Shown: piece after piece, positions 1 through 8,418 of the stretch
How positions within the stretch are numbered: position 1 is the stretch's first letter
Layout: every line of letters begins with the position of its first letter
Assembly: GCF_003688855.1 (NCBI RefSeq)
Contig: NZ_REFW01000005.1
Location: 114,596 to 178,595, forward strand
Reading direction: 5' to 3'
DNA length: 64,000 bases
DNA from: Tessaracoccus antarcticus
GTDB taxonomy: Bacteria > Actinomycetota > Actinomycetes > Propionibacteriales > Propionibacteriaceae
The notes under the pieces: generated by a model
Database searches by the model: none
Told to the model about the DNA's origin: nothing
The model's input: the letters and a program-made list of their open reading frames with translations, nothing else
Position numbers and translations under genes: made by a program

Positions 1-2757
1 GACTTGGGGTTCTCTTCTGGCCAGCCCGGCTTCCAAGCCGAAGGCCTTGTCTGGTCACCCGAGGGAGAAATCGTCAAGGCTCTGGAACCCCTCAACAACT
101 ATGTGCGCCTCCAAGCTAAACCTGGCGATTCGTTCGATATCTACATCGAGGCGGCATCGAACCCCGATCTCGGGTCACAATTTGTCGATTTCAAGCCGTC
201 GGGGCTGGGACGCAAATCGACCGCACCTACCGACCCGCTCTATTCACTGCGACGCATGGCCATCGTCCATAGAGATCGGGAAGTCTGGGAACTGGTAGCC
301 GACATCTGGACGCTACGTGGTCTCGTGGATGAGCTGCCAACCGAGTCCCCGCGCCGTGCCGCGATACTCACCGCTCTTGAGACGGTCGTCGAAGTTGTCG
401 ACCCGTTCAATGTTCACGCGACAGCACACAAGGGCCGCGAAGCACTGACCGCCGTGCTGTCATCACCGGCTGCGGGCACAGCTCACACCGTCTTCGCAGT
501 CGGACACGCGCACATCGACTCGGCGTGGCTATGGCCTGTCCGAGAAACGATCCGCAAATGCGCACGTACGTTCTCCAATGTTCTGGACCTCATGGACCAA
601 GACCCGGACTTCAGCTTCGCCTGCTCCAGCGCCCAACAATTCGCTTGGATCCGCGACTCCTACCCCGAACTCTTCGAACGCATCAAGATTCGCGTTGCCG
701 AGGGAAGGTTCATCCCCGTCGGCGGCATGTGGGTCGAATCCGACACCAACATGCCTGGTAGCGAGGCGTTAGCCCGCCAGTTTGTCGAGGGCAAACAATT
801 CTTCATCGACGAGTTCGGAATCAACCCTCGGGAAGTATGGCTCCCCGACTCCTTCGGCTACTCAGGCGCGCTTCCCCAGATCGCGCGCGCTGCCGGAGCG
901 AACTACTTCCTCACTCAAAAAATCTCATGGAACGAGGTGAACCACTTCCCCCACCACACCTTCCAATGGGAGGGCATCGATGGCACCCGCATCTTCACCC
1001 ACTTCCCCCCGATCGACACCTACAACTCCACGCTCTCCGGAGGGGAACTGGCCCACGCCGAGCGCAACTTCCGCGACAAGCGCTACGCCAATACATCCCT
1101 TGCACCATTCGGATTCGGTGACGGTGGTGGTGGTCCCACCCGAGAAATGATCGCTGCAGCCCACCGCACCGCCTCGCTCGAGGGATCACCGAAAGTCGTT
1201 CTCGGAACACCCAAGTCGTTCTTTGAAACCGCCGAAGCAGAGTTCCCGAAGCCGCCCGTTTGGGCCGGCGAGCTGTATCTTGAGTTCCATCGGGGCACCT
1301 ACACATCGCAGGCACGCACGAAGCGTGGCAACCGACGCAGCGAGCACCTACTGCACGAAGCAGAGCTGTGGGCAACAACAGCCGCTATTCGCCTCGGCGC
1401 CCGGTACCCCTATGACGAGCTCAAGACCGCATGGCAACTCGTGCTCCTTCAGCAGTTTCACGACATCCTGCCCGGTACCTCCATCGGATGGGTACACGAC
1501 CAAGCCGTCGCCAACTACACCGACCTAGAGACGAAACTCGGTACGCTGATCGACTCATCGCTCTCCTCCCTCACCGCAGATCAGGACCCCAGCCAGCACG
1601 TTCTACTGAACAGCGCCCCGATGGAGATCGACGGCGTGCCAGCCTTTGGCGCGGCAACCATCACGGACAGTGATGGCGTCACCCTCACCCAAGAAGGGGG
1701 TGACTACATCATTGACAACGGACTGCTGCGCGTCGTACTCGACGAAAACGGATTGATCACATCCCTCATCGACCTGTCCAACCACCGTGAGACCGTGCCC
1801 CCAGGACAGAAATCTGGACTCCTCCAAATGTTCCGAGACACCCCCACCCAATGGGACGCTTGGGATGTCGACATCGAATACCGCCGATCAGGTAAAGACC
1901 TGGCGGCTGCCGACTCCGTATCGATCATCGCCGACGAGGCTGGTCGAGCGGCATTGCGTACGGTCCGTACCGCCGGATCATCCACCATCACACAGACAAT
2001 CAGTCTTTGCGCCGGCCGAAACGCCGTCGACTACGAGACCCACGTCGACTGGCACGAGCGTCAACAGATGCTGAAGTTAGCCTTCCCCATCGATGTCCAC
2101 ACTGCCGCTGCTGCATCCGAAATCCAGTTCGGCCACATTGTGCGCCCCACACACACCAACACCAGTTGGGATTCCGCACGGTTCGAAACACCCGCCCACC
2201 GATGGGTACACGTCACAGATGCCACTTTCGGTGCCGGGATCGCGAACGACTCCACCTACGGCCACGACATCACCCGCCATGCACGCGACGGCGGCGGCAC
2301 CTACTCGCTGGTACGTCAAACACTTCTGAAGGCGCCCCTCTTCCCTGACCCCGAAGCGGACCAGGGCGAACACACGCTACGGAGCGCCATCGTGGTAGGC
2401 GGCATCAATGAGGCCATCCGCCATGGCTACCGCCTGAATTTGCCACTACGACAGGTGGAAGGGGCGGCCACAGACAACCTCGCCCCTTTGATTTCCTCCG
2501 ATAGTGACGCGGTGCTGGTTGAGACGGTGAAACTCGCCGAAGACCGCTCAGGAGACGTCGTCATACGCCTGTACGAGTCGCTCGGTTCACGAGCCAACGC
2601 TCGCATCCGTTTCCATTTCCCGCACAGTGCTGTCATTGAAACCGACCTGCTGGAAGAAGAAGTAGCCGCAGTGGCCATAGCGTCGGCCGACGACACAAGT
2701 GTCACCATCACCATGCGACCGTTCCAACTCGTCACTCTGCGCGTCACACCTGCATGA
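1..2757 (+). CDS. GH38 alpha-mannosidase, 5'-truncated by the window edge
   Basis: Glycoside hydrolase family 38 retaining alpha-mannosidase, which removes alpha-linked mannose from glycans, probably in the cytoplasm because no signal sequence is visible. The reading frame is open to the window start, so about 90 N-terminal residues of a roughly 1000-residue protein are probably missing. Visible family marks are the metal-binding GHAHIDSAWLWP near residue 167, the catalytic nucleophile Asp in WLPDSFGYSG near residue 282, and QQFHDILPGTS near residue 490, followed by the C-terminal beta-domains. It ends in TGA. The next 960 bp hold repeats rather than partner genes, so no sugar-transport operon is visible on this side. 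Confidence 0.93.
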   Translation, partial: DLGFSSGQPGFQAEGLVWSPEGEIVKALEPLNNYVRLQAKPGDSFDIYIEAASNPDLGSQFVDFKPSGLGRKSTAPTDPLYSLRRMAIVHRDREVWELVADIWTLRGLVDELPTESPRRAAILTALETVVEVVDPFNVHATAHKGREALTAVLSSPAAGTAHTVFAVGHAHIDSAWLWPVRETIRKCARTFSNVLDLMDQDPDFSFACSSAQQFAWIRDSYPELFERIKIRVAEGRFIPVGGMWVESDTNMPGSEALARQFVEGKQFFIDEFGINPREVWLPDSFGYSGALPQIARAAGANYFLTQKISWNEVNHFPHHTFQWEGIDGTRIFTHFPPIDTYNSTLSGGELAHAERNFRDKRYANTSLAPFGFGDGGGGPTREMIAAAHRTASLEGSPKVVLGTPKSFFETAEAEFPKPPVWAGELYLEFHRGTYTSQARTKRGNRRSEHLLHEAELWATTAAIRLGARYPYDELKTAWQLVLLQQFHDILPGTSIGWVHDQAVANYTDLETKLGTLIDSSLSSLTADQDPSQHVLLNSAPMEIDGVPAFGAATITDSDGVTLTQEGGDYIIDNGLLRVVLDENGLITSLIDLSNHRETVPPGQKSGLLQMFRDTPTQWDAWDVDIEYRRSGKDLAAADSVSIIADEAGRAALRTVRTAGSSTITQTISLCAGRNAVDYETHVDWHERQQMLKLAFPIDVHTAAAASEIQFGHIVRPTHTNTSWDSARFETPAHRWVHVTDATFGAGIANDSTYGHDITRHARDGGGTYSLVRQTLLKAPLFPDPEADQGEHTLRSAIVVGGINEAIRHGYRLNLPLRQVEGAATDNLAPLISSDSDAVLVETVKLAEDRSGDVVIRLYESLGSRANARIRFHFPHSAVIETDLLEEEVAAVAIASADDTSVTITMRPFQLVTLRVTPA

Positions 2758-2800
2758 CAGACAATCCAATGCCCACACTTCACCAGAGAGCAACCCATTC

Positions 2801-2931
2801 GGGTCTGCTGCACGAGCAGGTGACAGACTGACCTGCCCCACCGTTTGGGTGCCAGATTTCGTAGCTAAGTGGTGCCCTTTCCGAAAGGCTGTCCCACATG
2901 CCCGTCTGTATCCTCCGGAGTTCCGGGCCCG
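2801..2931 (+). repeat. Dispersed repeat, copy A (terminal-inverted-repeat-like end)
   Basis: It begins GGGTCTGCTGCACGAG, then GTGACAGACTGACCTG, and continues through CTTTCCGAAAGGCTGTCCC at about 2877-2895. The same order of motifs occurs on the opposite strand at 16673 down to about 16545. The outermost 40 bp also match, in inverted form, the outer ends of the direct repeats at 3350 and 7717. The family of the parent insertion sequence is not identified and no transposase remains. Confidence 0.7.
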
Positions 2932-3188
2932 AGCGAATCACTATGGTCCGACTCGGCAAGCAGCAGGGCTCGGCTGTGCTGTCCGGCGAGAGAGTTCGGC
3001 TCTACCTCTGCGACTTCGAGTGAGGGAGCATCGCCGGAGCGGCGCCGGGGGCCATGGCGCCTGAGGCGTCGCGTCCCGCTCATCACTAACTAGCGCCCAT
3101 GGACAGTTGCGAATGTCTTGGACTGGGCAGAAGGAGGCTGTCGCGACTGCATCACTATTGGAATCGCGGTGTGGTTGTGATCCCTAGT

Positions 3189-3350
3189 GCCTCAGCGCCC
3201 AATGGAAAGTACACCTCAGAATGAACGCTCAGCCTACAGGTCCGAAGCAGGCCGAGAGTCTCATGAACACGGGTGGCCACGCGCCTAAGCAAGGCGTTTC
3301 ACCGAGCTGGTGGGGCAGGTCAACCTGACACCAAACCCTGCATCAGTCCC
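3189..3350 (+). repeat. 162-bp direct repeat, left copy, upstream of the CBASS operon
   Basis: It is identical to 7556-7717 except for two substitutions (about 100 and 155 bp into the repeat). Read from its right end on the reverse strand it starts GGGACTGATGCAGGG and includes GGTTGACCTGCCCCACC, resembling the terminal sequence of copy A at 2801. No protein is evident in it. Confidence 0.95.
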
Positions 3351-3528
3351 GGACGCTCACGTGCAGCCGCGCCTCCCGCTGGATAGCAAAGGTCCGTCAA
3401 GGGCGAACGGCGACACGCCGAGCGAGCTACTCAATGCCGGGGGCGCTGCGTGCTATAAGAGGGTGATAGGCGCAGACGCGCCTGCGCAGGCTGGCGTCTT
3501 CACCCGCCTAAGGCTGGAGGAGGTCGTC

Positions 3529-3723
3529 ATGGCCGGAGTGGATTACCACCCTGGACGCACGCAGCACGCTTGCGAGTGCCGTGCACTCGCCGCACGCTAC
3601 ACGCACGTGACTTTGTTGAGCGACATTAACTCCGTGACTGTGCCACGACGGGACCGGTCTGGCCCTCATGGACGTCCGATGGGCCGCGAGCACCGTCAAG
3701 GGCAGACAGGCAGGACCCCATGA
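3529..3723 (+). CDS. Possible 64-residue leader ORF of the CBASS operon
   Basis: This is a small frame with a strong ribosome binding site (CTGGAGGAGGTCGTC just before the ATG). Its stop overlaps the start of the SLATT gene as ATGA at 3720-3723, the arrangement seen between coupled genes. The product is basic and has a Cys pair in HACECRALAA near residue 13, but no membrane segment or known domain. It could be a real small protein, a translational coupling leader, or chance. The in-frame region upstream runs into the direct repeat and is less likely to be coding. Confidence 0.35.
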   Translation: MAGVDYHPGRTQHACECRALAARYTHVTLLSDINSVTVPRRDRSGPHGRPMGREHRQGQTGRTP

Positions 3724-4394
3724 CCCGGAAGGTCTTCACCCGGAAGAAGCAGCCCGCGGACACTCCTCCCCCGGAGTTCATCGAGGTCCCCGCCAACGTG
3801 CCCAACAACCTGATTCCCGTCGCCGAGGAGATCTCCCGCGTCGAGGAGAGCGCGCGACACTCAGCCCAGGTGCAGTTCGAGGCCGCCAAGTCCTGGCACT
3901 ACTGGAACCTGTCGCTCGGCGTACCCGCCAGCGTCTTCGGTCTGCTCGCGGGCGGCGCAGCCTTCACCGAAGCGCTTCCCTCCTGGCTCATCGGCACGGG
4001 TGCGCTGATCGGTGCGGCACTCGCTGGCACCATGACCGTCCTCGGCGCCGAGCGACGCGCCACTCGGGCGAAGATCTGCGCCAACACGTTCCACGACATC
4101 CAGGACGACGCGCGGCGGCTACTGACCATCGACCTCGCAACCATGAAGCTGGACGAGGCGCACGCCGCGCTCACCTCGCTCTGCGACCGTTACAAGGAGA
4201 CCCGCCAGACTGCGGATGCCCCGGCACGGAGGTTCTACCAGCGGGCCCTCCGCAACCTCCGCGAGGGGGGCCAGCAGTTCGCCATCGACGAGGCCAAGAA
4301 GAACAAGAAAGACTCGGCACCCACCCCCGTGGATCCGCCCGCCCTAGTCCCTATGGACCCAACCTACTCGGCCAACCCCAACAAGGAGAACTGA
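3720..4394 (+). CDS. SLATT-domain two-TM protein, predicted CBASS effector
   Basis: The predicted membrane effector of the CBASS operon has 224 residues. A hydrophilic N-terminus is followed by two hydrophobic helices at about residues 66-85 and 88-112 (SLGVPASVFGLLAGGAAF and LIGTGALIGAALAGTM). A long charged helical region then resembles the SLATT fold (SMODS and SLOG-associating two-TM effectors). In known systems such proteins are thought to open pores or disrupt the membrane once a cyclic nucleotide is made. It is the first gene of the four-gene operon, with two bases between its stop and the CD-NTase start. The SLATT assignment rests on topology and neighbours. Confidence 0.72.
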   Translation: MTRKVFTRKKQPADTPPPEFIEVPANVPNNLIPVAEEISRVEESARHSAQVQFEAAKSWHYWNLSLGVPASVFGLLAGGAAFTEALPSWLIGTGALIGAALAGTMTVLGAERRATRAKICANTFHDIQDDARRLLTIDLATMKLDEAHAALTSLCDRYKETRQTADAPARRFYQRALRNLREGGQQFAIDEAKKNKKDSAPTPVDPPALVPMDPTYSANPNKEN

Positions 4395-4396
4395 CC

Positions 4397-5392
4397 ATGG
4401 CTGAACTCGCCAGCAGCTTCGAGACCGCCCGGTCCAACATCGAGCCCAGCGACGACGACTGGACCAACGCCCCACAGTCGCACCAGGACATCGCCGACAT
4501 CCTCGGCGCTGACAACACCCTCAACGGCTGGGGCATCAACCCCATCCTCATCGGCTCCTATGGTCGCCAGGTGTCAATCCGCCGGGTGTACGACGTCGAC
4601 ATGTTCTGCCGACTCGATGAGTACCCGGCTGGAGTCGGTGCTGACGAGGTCCTCAACTGCGTGTACGAGGTCTTGGTCGAGACCTACGACGAGAAAAGCG
4701 TCACCCGCGAGGACCGCTCCGTCACGGTTCTGGTCCCCGATGCAGACGGCCTCTACGTCGACGTGGTGCCCGCCCGGAAGTCGGGCATGGTGTGGGAGAT
4801 CCCCACCGAGGACGACGAATGGATCGCCACCAACCCGGTCGAGATGACCGAGCTGAAGACCAAGAAGAACGAGGTGTTCGACGAGATGTACGTCCCGTGC
4901 GTCAAACTACTGCGCCAGGCCCGCCGCAACCTCCTGGGGAAGGACAAGCCGGGCGGGTTCGCCGTCGAGATGGCCCTCTACACCGCCTGCGAGGAGGGCT
5001 TAGTCACCAAAAACAACTCGATGACCCAGCTGTTCGCCTCCGCAATGGAGGGAGTCGCTGATGTCTTCCGCCGCATCGCCGACGACGGCTTCGCCGTTCC
5101 TGATCCATCCATGCCGGGCGAGGTCCTCAAGTTCGACGAGGACGCCGACTTCGACGCCGCCGCCGAGAAGTTCGAGTCTGCGGCTGCGGATGCCCGCAAT
5201 GCGGCAGACATGAGCGACGACGCGGGCGGCAAGGCGGCGCTTCTTGTGCAGGGCGTCCTCGGGTCTAACGACGACTTCGAGAACGTGTTTCCGATGCCCG
5301 CCGGCTACGAGAGCGACGGCAACAAGCGTGCGTCCAGCACGCGCACCTCCGGCGACCGCAGGCCGACCCCGGGTGGGATGCGTTTTGGCTGA
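4397..5392 (+). CDS. CD-NTase (cGAS/DncV-like nucleotidyltransferase), CBASS synthase
   Basis: This enzyme is expected to make a cyclic di- or trinucleotide when phage is sensed and to switch on the neighbouring effector. It has 331 residues. The nucleotidyltransferase core shows GSYGRQVS near residue 55, the metal-binding pair in YDVDMF near residue 68 and the third acidic residue in LYVDVVPAR near residue 119. A helical C-terminal lobe of the SMODS-associated type follows. The start is the ATG directly after the SLATT gene, and the C-terminal codons overlap the Cap2 start. The nucleotide product cannot be read from sequence. The C-terminal tail with NKRASSTRTSGDRRP ends in GMRFG, so Cap2 would conjugate this glycine-ended tail; this is inference from known Cap2 chemistry. 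Confidence 0.9.
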   Translation: MAELASSFETARSNIEPSDDDWTNAPQSHQDIADILGADNTLNGWGINPILIGSYGRQVSIRRVYDVDMFCRLDEYPAGVGADEVLNCVYEVLVETYDEKSVTREDRSVTVLVPDADGLYVDVVPARKSGMVWEIPTEDDEWIATNPVEMTELKTKKNEVFDEMYVPCVKLLRQARRNLLGKDKPGGFAVEMALYTACEEGLVTKNNSMTQLFASAMEGVADVFRRIADDGFAVPDPSMPGEVLKFDEDADFDAAAEKFESAAADARNAADMSDDAGGKAALLVQGVLGSNDDFENVFPMPAGYESDGNKRASSTRTSGDRRPTPGGMRFG

Positions 5393-6890
5393 CCCACCCC
5401 GACCTGACGAGGCCCAGGAGCCCGAGGGTTGGGCCGATCACGTCGCGTACATCCGCGAGACGTTCATCAACGCCCTGGTCGGACGAGGCTTCCGGCTGGT
5501 GCGCGACAACTCGCGCGGATCATGCAGCGACGCGGAACTGACCGACGGCCAGGCCAGCGTCCTGCTTGAGGACGGCTTTCCCTACTCGGCCCCTCTGGTC
5601 CGCACCGAAGTGGCCGTGCCCATGTCCTGGCACCGAGATTCCCTCGGCTTTCTTTGCCTGTACACCAGCCGTGACCACGACAATCAACCGTGGCTTGCGG
5701 TCGACGCGTTTCTCGCGCGCATCGAAACCTGGTTCGGAAAAAACGACGCAGGCTGGCCTGACGACCCGCCCGTCTTAGACCTCGAAGCCTACCTTCACCT
5801 TCCCGTCGACAAACGGTACGTCCTCTACTCGAGGCTTGATTCCTACACGGGCAAGTACCTGAAGCTGCGCGAGCAGGACGGCCAGATTCAGATCAAAGGC
5901 GTGGGCAAGGTCTCAAGGAAAAGCACCAAAGGTCTCCGCACCGGATACGTAGCCGACATCGGCCAAGTGGCAACTCCGCCCGTGAGTTGGGACGACCTCA
6001 TCGAGAACTTGAACAGCACCCACAAGCTCCGCAGCGCAATTGAACGCGACCGGATCGACGTACTGTTCGTTCAGTACCAACGTCATGACCAGCGTGGAGC
6101 AGTAGTGGTGACCTTCCCGCCGACTACGGCTCGCCCCCGTGCCCGCAAGCAACGAGCGACCAACCAGACCACCCGCGTCCCTCACCTAGCGCTCTCGGCC
6201 TCTCTCGACGAGTCCGTGATGCGCTTCCGATCAGGCGTCACCGCGTCCGCGCTAGAGGACAAGCATGTCTACATCGTTGGCGCCGGGGCCCTCGGCTCCC
6301 ACATCTGCGACGGTCTCGTTCGAGCCGGCATCGGCAGGCTGACGATCCGGGACTTCCAGCGGCTGACACCGGGCAACATGACTCGGCACCTCGTCGCAAT
6401 CCTCGGCTACGCCGGGCACAACAAGGCAGATGCCCTCCAGTCGCTCCTCTCAAACAGGCCGTACAACCGGAGCAAGATTGAATCCGACTGGACCGGGCTT
6501 AGGAGCCCCGCAGAGGCGATCCGCGTTCTCCGGAGTCACGATTTAGTCGTGGACGCGACCGCGGACGGCTCGGTGCTCGCGATGCTCCAAGACGCAAGCG
6601 TGCTCACCGATTCTCGTTTCGTCACGACATGCCTCCAGAACGATGGCCGTTCGATGCGTGTTGACATCGTTCCCCCTCTGGACGGGGCCGACGCGATCCC
6701 TCCAACCGTCCTCAGACCCTCAAGCGCGCCGGAGGTGTTCGAGGCCGGGTGCGGCGAGCCAGTGTCTCCGACGCCGCCACACGCTGTGGCGGAGGCGGCC
6801 GCCGTAACAGTCAGGCACCTTGTCGGTCTCCTTACTGGAACTCCCGAGGCGCCAGCTGGCGAGCACCGCGACCTGGGTGAACTGCTGTGA
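5385..6890 (+). CDS. cap2: E2-E1 fusion protein Cap2 of type II CBASS
   Basis: A ubiquitin-transfer-like enzyme that, in characterised type II CBASS, conjugates the CD-NTase C-terminus to target molecules and primes signalling. It has about 501 residues. An E2-like half lies at about residues 10-150, with a candidate catalytic Cys in GFLCLYTS. A linker follows, then an E1/ThiF adenylation domain from about residue 290 with the nucleotide-binding VGAGALGSH. A likely E1 Cys is in EAGCGEPVSPTPP near residue 454. I take TTG 5385, which overlaps the CD-NTase stop; GTG 5373 in the same frame is an alternative. The stop overlaps the Cap3 start as GTGA. Confidence 0.9.
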   Translation: MADPPRPDEAQEPEGWADHVAYIRETFINALVGRGFRLVRDNSRGSCSDAELTDGQASVLLEDGFPYSAPLVRTEVAVPMSWHRDSLGFLCLYTSRDHDNQPWLAVDAFLARIETWFGKNDAGWPDDPPVLDLEAYLHLPVDKRYVLYSRLDSYTGKYLKLREQDGQIQIKGVGKVSRKSTKGLRTGYVADIGQVATPPVSWDDLIENLNSTHKLRSAIERDRIDVLFVQYQRHDQRGAVVVTFPPTTARPRARKQRATNQTTRVPHLALSASLDESVMRFRSGVTASALEDKHVYIVGAGALGSHICDGLVRAGIGRLTIRDFQRLTPGNMTRHLVAILGYAGHNKADALQSLLSNRPYNRSKIESDWTGLRSPAEAIRVLRSHDLVVDATADGSVLAMLQDASVLTDSRFVTTCLQNDGRSMRVDIVPPLDGADAIPPTVLRPSSAPEVFEAGCGEPVSPTPPHAVAEAAAVTVRHLVGLLTGTPEAPAGEHRDLGELL

Positions 6891-7408
6891 GCGACACCGG
6901 GTCTGGATCATCGGCAGCGGCCTTTGTAACGATCAGTCCACAGGCACGCGACGCGCTCACGGTAGCCGCCAGGGCATCTTCGGAGAGAGAGCACGGCGGC
7001 ATCCTTATTGGCTACCGCGACACCCATGGCATCACGATCGACGACATCATCGAGGTGACCGATACCACAGCGACCCGGACGCGCTATCTGCGGCGCGAGA
7101 ACCCGGCACGACGGGCGTTGACTGCATACCTAGATCGACCGGGACTCGAGCCGACCCTCGGCTACGTAGGCGAGTGGCACACACATCCGGCGCCGGCTCC
7201 GCCCAGCTCCACCGATCACCACGCGATGCGCACCATGGTACGCCGCAACCGCCAGCCTGTGGCACTTGTCGTTGCCGCCCTTCAATCGGACCGCCGAAAC
7301 GTGCACCTGTACGCGCTCATCAGCAACCCTGAGCGAATCCACTCACGGGTCTTCGGCCAGTTTGACCCCGCCGAGATCAAGATGACTGGGTCTCGTCCCT
7401 CAAGCTAG
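6887..7408 (+). CDS. cap3: JAB/JAMM isopeptidase Cap3 of type II CBASS
   Basis: A Mov34/JAB-type zinc metallopeptidase of 173 residues that, in known type II CBASS, cuts the CD-NTase conjugates made by Cap2. The complete JAMM motif is visible: a Glu in the early strand (HGGILIGY region), then GEWHTHPAPAPPSSTDHH near residue 91, which supplies the His-x-His and the distal Asp ligands. It begins with a GTG overlapping the Cap2 stop, so the four genes almost certainly form one transcript. The right-hand 162-bp repeat begins 147 bp after its stop. Confidence 0.93.
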   Translation: MSDTGSGSSAAAFVTISPQARDALTVAARASSEREHGGILIGYRDTHGITIDDIIEVTDTTATRTRYLRRENPARRALTAYLDRPGLEPTLGYVGEWHTHPAPAPPSSTDHHAMRTMVRRNRQPVALVVAALQSDRRNVHLYALISNPERIHSRVFGQFDPAEIKMTGSRPSS

Positions 7409-7806
7409 GCATCTTCCACGGATTAATGCTGGGTTCCGCTCATCGGCTCCGGATAGCCAACGGCCCCGCGTCACAGTGGGCGGTATGAGACTTGGTACCC
7501 CGTCTGGCGGGTACCTGAACGTCAACGCCACCGGGGTGTAGTTGTCATCTCGGGAGCCTCAGCGCCCAATGGAAAGTACACCTCAGAATGAACGCTCAGC
7601 CTACAGGTCCGAAGCAGGCCGAGAGTCTCATGAACACGGGTGGCCACGCGCCTAAGCACGGCGTTTCACCGAGCTGGTGGGGCAGGTCAACCTGACACCA
7701 AACCCTGCAGCAGTCCCCTACGATGTTGGGTATTCGGAGGAGTTTCGTTTTATTGCTTGATCGCGTTCCGCTTCAACATCCTGTCCGCGCGTGGGAGCGA
7801 ACCCCG
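7409..7806. other. CBASS downstream flank
   Basis: No gene is seen. The stretch contains the right 162-bp direct repeat (7556-7717). Outside the repeat, 7718-7806 is unlike the sequence following the left copy, so the repeat ends exactly at CAGTCCC in both places. Confidence 0.6.
7556..7717 (+). repeat. 162-bp direct repeat, right copy, downstream of the CBASS operon
   Basis: It matches 3189-3350 at 160 of 162 positions and has the same orientation. The distance between copies (start to start 4367 bp) contains only the CBASS operon and its leader region. The right end (reverse complement GGGACTGCTGCAGGG) matches the terminal sequence family found at 2801, 16673 and 22616 better than the left copy does. 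Confidence 0.95.
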
Positions 7807-7985
7807 TTAGTCGACATCGTCGTGATTTTTGATCGCACTGCCGTCGCGGACAATGATGGTCTTCACACAGTCGTAGGCTAGGGGCCCGACCGGACTATGC
7901 ACTGTCTGGATACGCGCCAGCAGCACCTGATAGTCCTGCTACTCCCGACGGGTCAACGCTCGGTAGCCGCGGCTCAGAAGATAGT
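7807..7985 (-). pseudogene. C-terminal remnant of an unidentified protein
   Basis: On the reverse strand a protein-like stretch reads RGYRALTRRE, an in-frame TAG, then about 47 residues (QDYQVLLARIQTV through VKTIIVRDGSAI) to TAA at 7807-7809. The composition looks like coding sequence interrupted by a stop and lacking its N-terminus, where it runs into the MFS fragment. I do not recognise the family. Confidence 0.4.
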
Positions 7986-8418
7986 GGACGTCGGTCGACG
8001 AACGATGACAAGTACAAGTACGAGCAATGCGAAGATCGCTGAGACCGTCGGTAGCCAGGCGAAGGATTGGCCGAGTATGAGTGCGCCGAGGGCTGAACCA
8101 CTGGCGATGCCGATCTGGACTCCGGTGACGTACACCGCGGAGGCGCGATCGGCGTCTCGTTCTGCGATGCGCATGACGCCGGTCTGGAAGACCGGGCCGG
8201 TCGCGGCGAAGGCCACACCCCAAGCGGTAACGGCGATAGCCGCCAAAACAAGCGTGACGATGGCTGGAGCAGGGATCGGGGTCAGGGCGAGTATGACGAG
8301 CCCCGCGGTGAAGGTCGACATAGTGAGGATTTCTGCTCGCTGGGGACCCTTGTCGATGTAGCGGCCGATCAGGAATGTGCCGACGGCTCCGGCAATGCCG
8401 AAGAGCGTCAGGAACACT
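7974..8418 (-). pseudogene. C-terminal half of an MFS transporter, truncated
   Basis: The reverse-strand frame encodes about 145 residues typical of the last five to six helices of a 12-TM drug-efflux-type MFS protein, including FGIAGAVGTFLIGRYIDK and VFQTGVMRIAERDADRASA. The frame stays open for about 35 more codons past 8418, but those residues do not look like MFS sequence, so the N-terminal half is missing. The break coincides with the break of the opposite-strand MFS fragment, so the two halves are joined head to head. Confidence 0.75.

Larger units (their letters stand above)
2758..3528. other. Intergenic segment made of mobile-element remnants
   Basis: There is no convincing gene here. 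The segment holds a terminal-inverted-repeat-like end at 2801 with a conserved block to about 2931, a spacer with no long clean frame, and the first 162-bp direct repeat at 3189-3350. The outer ends at 2801 and 3350 read as imperfect inverted repeats of each other (GGG-CTG-TGCA then TGACCTGCCCCACC), so 2801-3350 could itself be a roughly 550-bp non-autonomous element. Confidence 0.5.

Noticed and set aside
2865..3093. Short frames inside dispersed repeat copies sharing PKGCPTC
   Set aside because: The peptide similarity follows from nucleotide identity of the repeat. Frames differ in length and end, so no gene is supported.
3310..3528. Longer upstream version of the 64-residue leader frame
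   Set aside because: It begins inside the direct repeat with no ribosome site; the ATG at 3529 has a strong one.
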